In this document: in pieces, positions 19,201-24,755 of the stretch | Layout of the letters: the number at the start of each line of letters is the position of its first letter | Numbering within the stretch: the stretch's first letter is position 1 | NCBI GenBank assembly: GCA_903909505.1 | Contig: CAIVVZ010000388.1 | Location: forward strand, 1 to 37,192 | From: an uncultured Desulfobacteraceae bacterium | Lineage (GTDB): Bacteria > Desulfobacterota > Desulfobacteria > Desulfobacterales > Desulfatirhabdiaceae | Length of the DNA: 37,192 bases | Reading direction: 5' to 3' | Position numbers and translations under genes: made by a program | Notes under the pieces: generated by a model | The model's input: only the letters and a program-made list of their open reading frames with translations | What the model was told of the DNA's origin: nothing | The model's database searches: none

Positions 19201-19617
19201 AGCATGGAGATGACCCCTGTGGACATCCTGAGCCGTGCCATTGTGAGACTCTCTTTCGGCGCTGAAGGGTTCTCTATTTATAATATGAACAATCCCAATG
19301 AGCTGTCCTGGCTCGATTATATTGGTCTGATCAGAGATTGCGGTTTCAACCTTGAACTGGTGCCGCTTACCATCTGGAAGGAGAAATATCTGGCCAGGAT
19401 AGACGAAGGGAATTCCCTGTACCCACTGAAGGAATTCTATCTCAAGGAAAGAAAAGACCTGCTATCCCGTAATTGGAAGAATTTTTCGCGGTGGAACTCC
19501 AGCGAGGTTCGGGAGAAATTGCAGCAGCTCGGCATCAGTTATCCTGATAATTATCGGGAGCATACTCGGATGATTATCGATCATCTCGTTAATACCGGTT
19601 TCATAAGAACATGCTAA
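13246..19617 (+). CDS. Dimodular nonribosomal peptide synthetase with terminal reductase (A-PCP-C-A-PCP-R)
   Basis: Enzyme of 2123 aa that should activate two amino acids, join them and release the dipeptide reductively. ATG 13246 follows AAAGGAGG by 7 nt. Domains: A1 (about 20-545; A3 motif YIIYTSGSTGKAKG at 197, A10 Lys536), PCP1 (phosphopantetheine Ser597 in DLGVHSL, with Val replacing the usual second Gly), C (about 650-1090; HHFIHDG at 788-794, catalytic His789), A2 (A3 at 1283, A10 Lys1627), PCP2 (Ser1685 in IGGNSIL) and a thioester reductase (NADPH loop GVTGFLG at 1766-1772, Tyr1922 and Lys1926 of YxxxK). There is no loading condensation domain, thioesterase, epimerase or MbtH protein. 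The order equals that of AusA-type synthetases, whose dipeptide aldehyde cyclises to a pyrazinone. The GMC oxidoreductase follows after 24 bp and a phosphopantetheinyl transferase lies nearby. Confidence 0.95.
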   Translation: MEITDRGDETGYTAPVLTEDERRKILFRWNETEAPYPNGVTFHRLFEEQASATPDHFAVHCQQESLTYGELNRRANRLAHAIRGFHRTIYKEDILPDTPIGICLDRGVGSLVAILGILKAGCAYLPLDPEYPSERLRFMMDDALAPLVVTEAALLEKLLFLNESDYGVISLDGGREVILKYPDSNPEPISGPDNLAYIIYTSGSTGKAKGTLIEHRNAVNYACSKIKELRLGPMDRVLSLSSLNFDASVSDIFPTLLSGASLYIALNEIRKDPEAIVRSLRENSITRIMMVTPAALNAMPREELPALKTVMVGGEVCAAETLKFWSRGRTLINVYGPTECTVISHGCIYREGMPATEIGRSIDNVTSYILDSRMNPVPAGMTGELYIGGAGICRGYLNRPELTAERFIENPFATTEEKTAGRNLRLYKSGDLARWLPEGSIEYMGRVDFQVKIRGFRIEPGEIKVALFTHGEIKDCVVAPYEEAGEKRLAAYYVPISGSTPSPVNLRAHLAEVLPDYMIPSAFVKMESLPLSPSGKIDLKALPAPTPDLMFAGLTTAAPFRGPETPEEEDLSWIIASIMNRKQVSTDDDIFDLGVHSLMAARIASEIRKECLVKVELKDIFENRTIRSLAELVVKRRSGVQEELVSIPRISHRKNIPLTFQQEQIWFLSKLVPDNRAYNSQFIVEFKGKLDKELLKRCLNEIIRRHEILRTTFHENVNGPIQIVHSPWKASVPEIDLSGLPETVRREEAEKQINSVFAQSFDFARLPLVKWRLYKLGEKEYVFLHMEHHFIHDGWEAAVFLNELKTLYTSFQKGDPSPLEELPIQYADYAVWQRYYLAGERLEEKVGYWLNRLEDYPQILNLPTDYPRPYVQSLNGGVIRFDMERRLYQSLREFSRSHKVTLFTVMYSAFVLLISKYSRQNRFLIGTGVANRTIRETEPMMGMFVNMVLLYSDLTDNPSFLELVHTTKEAMLRDSVHYDLPFMPIVKRLKAGNVPGRNPLFQVIFAFHDSAVPLLDFADLKGRLVEKHNATAKTDMNVICIPRAEQHLGGQMEHPEEEDMTVMWEYNSDLFDRETIQGMLDHYLVLLAALIASPETRVRDQEMISAMEKEMLLQTFNDNAVPYDRERTMMELFADQVGLKPDKTALLHNGKSITYSELNTQADRVACRLKRAYEPLTGRLAPGTPIGICVRRGLDMMIGILGILKAGGAYVPLPPNYPQERLRFIMKDAGIKVVLTQVALERELPFLASDGRRVLHLDAESEGRGESGEAFLPNTCGPEDIAYIIYTSGSTGIPKGVCIPHRSVNNFVASINKDVFTGDEVIAQISNYAFDATVYEFWGALLTGGMLAIIDSEKIENLGRLKEEISDTGVTTAFFTTALFNAIVDCEPAILGQLRSVLFGGETVNEGCVKKLLAEKPQTLNVFHCYGPTECTCYSTYCLLTDRYAGRGVIPIGKPLHNYSAYILDDVMKPLPVGVPGELYIGGDSLANGYLNRPELTAEKFIPNPFLEAKSRDQGRNTSLYKTGDLVRWLPDGTIEFLGRTDFQLKIRGFRIEPEEIEAVLLKHPAVKQVVVISWEQHLIAYWTPRDSSSAISVDDLKSFLSSRLPKFMVPETFIRLESFALTNNFKVDRSKLPTPKQEDLLDAAREYIAPATKTEEILAEIWKKLLHINRIGVNDNFFEIGGNSILTVRMLSSVKRKLGAEVNIAQMFEQPTIASLGAHIDGTGITSGLVENNLSLALKDAQTEITVAYTSKGNWRDPAAVLLTGVTGFLGLYLLDSLLAETGADVYCLIRGESSMAVEERFAHILAFYRKEHLRNHPRIKLLRGDLGKKGLGLPPDTLSMLKEQMDSIYHCGAFVHHLYDYKALRKINISGSLDLLQLAASGREKSINFISTLGCASLRDGEGRLLEIEPGDMPVSTNGYILGKWVMERILGRVASNGLTCNIFRPGNITGDSVTGVCPSEKNHSLLFLKGCIQMTAAPDWKRSMEMTPVDILSRAIVRLSFGAEGFSIYNMNNPNELSWLDYIGLIRDCGFNLELVPLTIWKEKYLARIDEGNSLYPLKEFYLKERKDLLSRNWKNFSRWNSSEVREKLQQLGISYPDNYREHTRMIIDHLVNTGFIRTC

Positions 19618-19641
19618 GGAGATCATAAAGGAGGCCAGTAA

Positions 19642-20886
19642 ATGTCGCGCAAATTCGACTACATCATCGTTGGTTCAGGTGCTGGGGGCGCTACCCTCGC
19701 CAGGGAGCTCTGCCGGAAAGGGAAAGATGTGCTGATCATCGAACAGGGTAAAAACATTTTTCCTCTTCCCTTTGTCATTGAGAAATCCTTGGAGGGTACG
19801 GATATATTTACCGCCTATGGGGCCGGGGGGGCCACGGTCCTGATGAATGCAAACGGAGTGAGATGTCTGGAAAAAGAGCTGGCCGGGTTTGGTCTGGCAC
19901 TCGAGCAGGAATTCACGGAACTGGAGGCAGAGCTGAAACTTGCACCGATACACGAATCGCTGCTGTCAGAAAATGGCTCCCTGAAATTACTGCAATTATG
20001 CAAGGCCGCGGGTATCAGGATGGAAAGGATGCCGAAATTCATCGACCACACCAAATGTATCCGGTGCGGCAATTGCAGTTTAGGTTGCCCTACGGGGGCC
20101 AAATGGACTGCCCTGGAATTTCTCCACGACGCCACCGCGCATGGTGCAGAGGTTGTCTATGACACGAAGGCGCTCAAGGTAATCGTGGACAGGGGGAAGG
20201 CGAAGGGGGTCGAAACGCTCGGACCGAACGGCAGGGTTGATTACTATGGGGATGCGGTCATACTTTCCGCAGGGGGTATAAAGACGCCGGTCATCCTGAT
20301 GAACTCAGGGATCGGCGAGGCCGGCAAGAGCCTGTTCATCGATGTCTGCGAGCTATGGTACGGCGTGACACCGGATATCGATATTTCTGATGAACCCCCC
20401 ATGCAGCTTGTAAATACAGAGTTTCTGGAGAGTCAGGGGTTCATGCACTCGATCGGGGCGATGAAAAACAAAGAAAAATTGCGGTATTACTTCCGGGAAC
20501 ATGCGGATGTCTATATGAATTCCCCGCATATTGCGGTAATAGTCAAGATTATCGATGACGCTAAAGGGCGCATCTATCCGAATGAAACGATCTCAAAAGG
20601 GATTACAGCCGGGGATCGCCAACGGCTCGATCTAGGGGGCGAAGCCGCCCGAGAATTTCTAAAAGTCGCCGGCGCCAGGCCAGAAACGATTGTTAAGCGT
20701 GAGGGGCTCTATGGGGGGCACAACGGTGCAACAGCGGCGATTGGAGTTGTCGTGGACAACAACCTGCAAACGAAGATAGATAATCTGTTTGTTTGTGACG
20801 CCAGTGTCCTCCCCCGTTCTCCGGGCTTGCCTCCTGTGTTAACGATTATGGCTATCGCACGGTGGTTTGCGAAGACATTATCATGA
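19642..20886 (+). CDS. GMC-type FAD oxidoreductase with four-Cys cluster motif
   Basis: Flavoprotein of 414 aa. The N-terminus carries the dinucleotide-binding fold (FDYIIVGSGAGGATLARELC, then the ribose-binding Glu in VLIIEQG). The C-terminal signature NLFVCDASVLPRSPGLPPVL followed by TIMAIA is typical of glucose-methanol-choline oxidoreductases and cholesterol/long-chain alcohol oxidases. Cys139, Cys142, Cys145 and Cys149 form CIRCGNCSLGCPTGAKW, a CxxCxxCxxxC arrangement that could hold an iron-sulphur cluster; related motifs are known in some GMC enzymes. It is shorter than the usual 500-600 aa. AAGGAGG precedes the ATG, 24 bp after the NRPS stop, so the two form one operon. It probably oxidises or tailors the NRPS product (aldehyde, alcohol or dihydropyrazinone). 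That role is inference. Confidence 0.88.
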   Translation: MSRKFDYIIVGSGAGGATLARELCRKGKDVLIIEQGKNIFPLPFVIEKSLEGTDIFTAYGAGGATVLMNANGVRCLEKELAGFGLALEQEFTELEAELKLAPIHESLLSENGSLKLLQLCKAAGIRMERMPKFIDHTKCIRCGNCSLGCPTGAKWTALEFLHDATAHGAEVVYDTKALKVIVDRGKAKGVETLGPNGRVDYYGDAVILSAGGIKTPVILMNSGIGEAGKSLFIDVCELWYGVTPDIDISDEPPMQLVNTEFLESQGFMHSIGAMKNKEKLRYYFREHADVYMNSPHIAVIVKIIDDAKGRIYPNETISKGITAGDRQRLDLGGEAAREFLKVAGARPETIVKREGLYGGHNGATAAIGVVVDNNLQTKIDNLFVCDASVLPRSPGLPPVLTIMAIARWFAKTLS

Positions 20887-21041
20887 ATTTAAAAAGGCAA
20901 GGGGTCATGCTGTGAATTCTCACGCGATTTCGTCCGGACGTATGACAACCGATGTGGTCGTTTATCTTCTCCGCATGGCCCTATGTGTTAACGTTAGAGA
21001 TTTTTTGGCTCATCGGTCGCGAGAAAGCTATAATTGGAACT

Positions 21042-21731
21042 TCACTTCCAGCAGACCGTAAGCAGAGTAGTGTCATTCAGCCATTGCTCATGGATATGCC
21101 AGAATTCTATTTTGTTATACTGCACTGACATTATAGTATCATGAGGCAGAATAGAAACTGAAGACGGTTCAAGCATCAGGCCGGTGCCAACAGCCTTAAG
21201 CCAGGATTCCTTCAGACACCAGTAACGCAGGAAAAAGAGGCTGCGTTCCATTTCTCCGGAACACTGTTGAAAGGCAGCCAGTTCTTCCGGTGACATAAAC
21301 AGTTCGGCCATTCCAGGGGTTATTGACGGCATCTGTTCAACATCATTGCCCACCGGACCGGTTAAATGAAGTGCGCAGACGACCCACGGACCAGAGTGAG
21401 AAATTGACAGAAAAATACCGGGAGCCTGGGACAGAAACGGGCAGCCGCCTGGCTTATGGCTTACATGGATTCCACTCATCCCCAACACTTGCTCGGCAGC
21501 GTACTGAACAAGCCAGCCTGCGGCAAGACAACGGATCCTGTCATCAACCCGATGATACCGGGCTGCTTTTGCCCGGCGATCGGCCGAACAGGATGTTTCA
21601 AACATCCTGCAGATACTGGTATCAACAGGCCGTACAAGGTTCAGCATTAAGACAGTCGGCCCCTGATCTCCACACGGAATTTGCACAACATGTATCGTTT
21701 TACATACATTGGTATCAAGCAAACAGGTCAT
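21042..21731 (-). CDS. Sfp-type 4'-phosphopantetheinyl transferase
   Basis: Protein of 229 aa that would transfer phosphopantetheine from CoA to the PCP serines of the NRPS. Visible motifs are RRAKAARYHRVDDRIRCLAA (substrate and CoA helix), GIFLSISHSGPWVVCAL, the metal-binding GNDVEQ (family consensus GIDVE) and FFLRYWCLKESWLKAVGTGL (consensus W-x-x-KE-x-x-x-K). The length fits Sfp/Gsp enzymes. The start ATG (21731) has GAGGAG just upstream and overlaps the TGA of a frameshifted small gene on the same strand. It is convergent with the NRPS operon, whose end lies about 155 bp away. The region 20887-21041 holds no gene or terminator I can support. Pairing of a transferase with an A-PCP-C-A-PCP-R synthetase parallels ausA-ausB. 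Confidence 0.92.
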   Translation of the reverse strand: MTCLLDTNVCKTIHVVQIPCGDQGPTVLMLNLVRPVDTSICRMFETSCSADRRAKAARYHRVDDRIRCLAAGWLVQYAAEQVLGMSGIHVSHKPGGCPFLSQAPGIFLSISHSGPWVVCALHLTGPVGNDVEQMPSITPGMAELFMSPEELAAFQQCSGEMERSLFFLRYWCLKESWLKAVGTGLMLEPSSVSILPHDTIMSVQYNKIEFWHIHEQWLNDTTLLTVCWK

Positions 21732-21908
21732 TCGAACTCCTCACGAATTTCACAAACGCCCTGTGCTCCCCGTTCAATGGGATCATCTGCCAGACATCCG
21801 TAAGTTTCTTTGACAAACTGCTTCCAATCGATTTTAGAATTTTTTTTCTGCAATATCATTCTGATTCGAAGTTTGAAGCGCTTGCAATAGTTCCTCTGAG
21901 ATATTCAT
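21728..21908 (-). pseudogene. Small acidic protein gene (about 59 codons) with a +1 frameshift in an A8 run
   Basis: On the minus strand an ATG at 21908 opens MNISEELLQALQTSNQNDIA EKKF and then meets TAA just after a run of eight A. If one A were absent the frame would continue as NSKIDWKQFVKETYGCLADD PIERGAQGVCEIREEFE, ending at a TGA that overlaps the ATG of the phosphopantetheinyl transferase. Both halves look like real coding sequence and together give 59 residues. I do not recognise the family with certainty. Its size and acidic tail resemble small antitoxin-like proteins, but no toxin is beside it. It could be a recent frameshift, a base-count error in the homopolymer, or slippage-dependent expression. 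Confidence 0.55.
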
Positions 21909-22212
21909 ATTTTATCAGCTTTTCCCATTTTGGCCTTCAACCTGGATGAGATTCATAACGGTTTCAATTTGTAATATCCGATTAATGCTTTTTAGATCGT
22001 TCGCCCGGTATCTCCTTCCGCCCGTACCCGGTCAACCAGCCATTGTGGTAGCCCGTAGCTCGGCCGATCTCAGTCTGGCCTATCTGGTACCTTCATCAGA
22101 GGAACGTTTTGATCGATAATTGTTTGTACGCCCGATTCTTCGAAAAGAACTTGAGGATTGGGGCGAATCCGATGGTCTGAGTAGTGGCCCAAAAGAATCA
22201 TGTTTGCAGCAT
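21909..22212. other. 304-bp stretch without an assignable gene
   Basis: This lies between the small frameshifted gene and the response regulator. On the minus strand a short frame (MILLGHYSDHRIRPNPQVLF, to a TGA near 22058) continues in the same frame after that stop as DRPSYGLPQWLVDRVRAEGD. This gives a coding-like but broken look. I cannot name a family and see no promoter or terminator. It may be a remnant. Confidence 0.3.
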
Positions 22213-22905
22213 CTATTTCTGTGGGGTATAGCTCAGTTTATATCCCAGTCCGTAAACCGTGGTAATTATCTCCTGGCCGGGCAGGTGTGCTGCAATTTTC
22301 TTTCGGAGATTTTTTATATGGGAATCAATCGTGCGGTCATAGCCCTCGCAGTCATAGCCCTGCACGCGGGATAGCAGCTCATCGCGGGGAAAAACTCTTC
22401 CCGGCTGGGAAATCAGTACCTGCAAGAGCTTGAATTCGTTTGGCGTCAGGTCAAGCGCTGCGCCGCTCACCCTTGCCTGATGGCTGGCTTCATCAATCGT
22501 AATGGGCCCGATGGCCAGAGTTTTTCCGGCAGGCTCGGGGTTGATGCGTCGCAGCACGGCTTTTACGCGCGCCACGACCTCCCGCGGGCTGAATGGCTTG
22601 CAGATATAATCATCAGCCCCAATCTCAAGGCCGAGCAACTTGTCTATCTCCTCCACCTTTGCGGTGATCATGATGATGGGGATATCGGAGAATTTTCTCA
22701 CTTCGCGGCATACGGCCATGCCGTCCATGCCCGGCAGCATGATATCGAGCAGCATCAGATCGGGCGAACTTTTTCTGGCCTGCGCAACAGCCTGATCGCC
22801 CCGGCCCGCAATGGTTGCCCGGTAGCCGGCTTTTTCAAGATACTCTTTCAGAAGCGCTGCTATCTTCTGCTCGTCCTCAACAATGAGAATATGCTTATGC
22901 ATCAT
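22213..22905 (-). CDS. OmpR/PhoB-family response regulator (BaeR-like)
   Basis: Transcription regulator of 230 aa. The receiver domain (about 1-120) shows ILIVEDEQKIAALLKEYLEK, phospho-acceptor Asp54 in LLDIMLPGMDG, Thr in MITAK and Lys in DYICKPF. The winged-helix DNA-binding domain (about 130-228) shows LDLTPNEFKLLQVLISQPGR and the recognition-helix stretch YDRTIDSHIKNLRKKI, ending VYGLGYKLSY. Its start overlaps the 3' end of the kinase gene upstream by 11 bp, so kinase and regulator are co-translated. The best match by memory is BaeR of the envelope-stress BaeSR system. A likely target site is the set of direct repeats at 24597-24639, in front of both this operon and the divergent secreted protein. 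Confidence 0.93.
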   Translation of the reverse strand: MMHKHILIVEDEQKIAALLKEYLEKAGYRATIAGRGDQAVAQARKSSPDLMLLDIMLPGMDGMAVCREVRKFSDIPIIMITAKVEEIDKLLGLEIGADDYICKPFSPREVVARVKAVLRRINPEPAGKTLAIGPITIDEASHQARVSGAALDLTPNEFKLLQVLISQPGRVFPRDELLSRVQGYDCEGYDRTIDSHIKNLRKKIAAHLPGQEIITTVYGLGYKLSYTPQK

Positions 22906-24517
22906 GGTTGTCCCTGGCCTTTTGTGCAGGTTTAGGTGTTTTGTTCCGAAGGGGAAGCGTGATCTCTATCTGCAGACCGCCGGATGCCGCATGCTGTGCT
23001 GTGATGGCGCCGTCATGGGCCTCAATAATTGTTTTGCAGATTGAAAGCCCCAGGCCGCTCCCTCCATGTGCCCGGCTTCGTGACGGATCAACGCGGTACA
23101 GCCGATCAAACAGTCGGCTCAGCGCTTCCATGGGCACTGCCGGCTTGGTGTCGGCAAATTGCAGCAGCACGACGCTCATGGTGCAGAGCTGGCGCACGGT
23201 CAGGCAGCCCGGCGAATCCGTATAGCGAAGGGTGTTTTCCAAAAGGTTTGAAAACACCTGCGAGAGCCGTTCTTTGTCGCCTGCTATGATGATCGTTTCC
23301 GAATCCCCAAGCGCATCGACAAGTTCAATGCCGCGTTCGGCGAACATGCTCTGAAACTTCTGAATGCATGCCCGCACAGCCCGAACCAGATCGAGAGGCT
23401 CTTTCTTGATATGCAGCGCGGCGCTTTCCGCCAGCGACAGGTCGTGCAAGTCGCTGACGATTCTGCTCATATGCACCACCTCGGCATGCAGGGATTCAAG
23501 CCGCTGACTGCTTGCCTCACGTATCCCGTCCTGCAGCGCCTCGATTTCGCCCCGCAGGATGGAAAGGGGCGTGCGCAACTCGTGGGCAATATCGGAAATC
23601 CACTGCTGCCGCAACTTCTCATACTGTTCCAGGGTCTGGGCCATAAGGTTGAAATCCCCGGCAAGCTGGCCCAGCTCATCAGAGCTGTTCACGCTAACCC
23701 GGACGCCAAACTTGCGGGAAGTGAGGCTGCGGGTGCCCTTGATCAGTTGCTGTATCGGCGCCAGCAGATGGCGTGACAGTAGAAACGCCACAACAGCGGC
23801 AAGAGCCAGCGCCAGAGCACCAACGATGTAGAGAGCCCTGGCCTGCTGTTTTAAAAAAGCCATGTCCAGGGGATCTGACAGGCTGTCCTGGTTTCTGAGT
23901 CCCAACCACCCGACTGTTCTTCCATTTGCGGAGACTTCCTGCATCGTATGGCCTGCTGTGGATTCTGCCCGTCCTGCAACTGGTTCCTTCTGCTCATCAA
24001 ACAACGTGAGCCTGTGCTCTATACCAAAAACCGGACGCTCGTTTCTGTCGCGATCATCTTTTGGCGGTCTTCTTTCACCGCCTTGTTCATCAGGGGGAGG
24101 CATTCTGTCCTTTCCGTCCCGCGGCATGCCGTCCTCGGGAAATCCGCGCCGTCTGTCATCAGGCCTGCCTTCACCTCCAGGATCCCTCAGCCGAGGTGGC
24201 GGAGGTGGTTTCACATAGGATTCAAAACCCGGCGGCATCGAAGGAGGCTTTTCTGAATATGCAGCAGAATCGCGGGGCCGCAGCAGTTCATTCCAGCGTT
24301 CATTGTTGTCGCGCAACCGCTCCCATCCCTTGCTGCGCTGATATTCCCGGCTCAGCAGCGGAGCAAGTTCGCTTAGCCGTGTCGATTCCACCTTATGGAT
24401 GTAGTCCGAAAAACTCCGGTTGACATAAAACTGCATGGCCGCAACCATGACAACAACAATCGTAAATGATGTTGATAGAAACGCCAAAAAAAATTTAATA
24501 GACAGTTTCAATCGCAT
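22895..24517 (-). CDS. Membrane sensor histidine kinase (BaeS-like) with a Pro/Arg/Asp-rich periplasmic insert
   Basis: Kinase of 540 aa from ATG 24517 (MRLKLSIKFFLAFLSTSF); an in-frame GTG five codons upstream is possible. TM1 is about residues 5-28 and TM2 about 215-237 (YIVGALALALAAVVAFLLS). The periplasmic part contains about 70 residues of low-complexity sequence rich in Pro, Arg, Asp and Gly (PPSMPPGFESYVKPPPPPRL onward to DDRDRNERP), then a folded part near FGIEHRLTLFDEQ. HAMP (LLAPIQQLIKGTRSLTSRKF), HisKA with His312 in ISDIAHELRTPLS, and HATPase_c (FSNLLENTLRYTD; GGSGLGLSICKTI) follow. No receiver is attached. It should phosphorylate the overlapping OmpR-family regulator. The Pro/charged insert is unusual and may be the sensing element for metals, charged molecules or a secreted partner; that is inference. 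Confidence 0.92.
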   Translation of the reverse strand: MRLKLSIKFFLAFLSTSFTIVVVMVAAMQFYVNRSFSDYIHKVESTRLSELAPLLSREYQRSKGWERLRDNNERWNELLRPRDSAAYSEKPPSMPPGFESYVKPPPPPRLRDPGGEGRPDDRRRGFPEDGMPRDGKDRMPPPDEQGGERRPPKDDRDRNERPVFGIEHRLTLFDEQKEPVAGRAESTAGHTMQEVSANGRTVGWLGLRNQDSLSDPLDMAFLKQQARALYIVGALALALAAVVAFLLSRHLLAPIQQLIKGTRSLTSRKFGVRVSVNSSDELGQLAGDFNLMAQTLEQYEKLRQQWISDIAHELRTPLSILRGEIEALQDGIREASSQRLESLHAEVVHMSRIVSDLHDLSLAESAALHIKKEPLDLVRAVRACIQKFQSMFAERGIELVDALGDSETIIIAGDKERLSQVFSNLLENTLRYTDSPGCLTVRQLCTMSVVLLQFADTKPAVPMEALSRLFDRLYRVDPSRSRAHGGSGLGLSICKTIIEAHDGAITAQHAASGGLQIEITLPLRNKTPKPAQKARDNHDA

Positions 24518-24596
24518 GATGCTTCCGGGCACCCCTTGCTGTATTGATCAAATCTCATTGTTCACACTATAGCATACAATATTTTTTTCAGTCCAG

Positions 24597-24639
24597 TCTC
24601 CACATTCTTAACAGAAAGTCTCCACAATTTCTCCATAAT
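24597..24639. promoter_or_regulatory. Three phased direct repeats, probable response-regulator binding site
   Basis: TCTCCACATT (24597), TCTCCACAAT (24619) and TCTCCATAAT (24630) are spaced 22 and 11 bp, that is two turns and one turn of DNA. They lie in the region between the divergent kinase-regulator operon and the Spy/PEBP gene. Direct repeats at about 11-bp spacing are the usual sites of OmpR/PhoB-family regulators, so the BaeR-like protein is the likely binder, controlling itself and the secreted protein. Seen in sequence: the repeats. Inferred: the binder. Confidence 0.5.
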
Positions 24640-24755
24640 CAGATGCTACCATGCAAGCAAAAAAGAAAAGAGCCCATCGCTGACCCATAAAAGCTTTGTT
24701 TAGTGAAGGCGGTATGAAAATTGCTTTTTATTCATCATTCCAGAAAGGAGATTCT

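Noticed and set aside
20867..21061. A 64-aa frame after the GMC oxidoreductase gene
   Set aside because: It starts inside that gene, has no ribosome site or family likeness, and runs into the PPTase end.
22120..22374. An 84-aa + strand frame (MFVRPILRKELEDWGESDGL)
   Set aside because: Its second half is antisense to the response regulator and there is no ribosome-binding site; the first part may be a remnant but is not a supported gene.
23862..24423. Several + strand frames across the BaeS-like kinase
   Set aside because: They are antisense shadows of the Pro/Arg-rich, GC-rich insert of the kinase.
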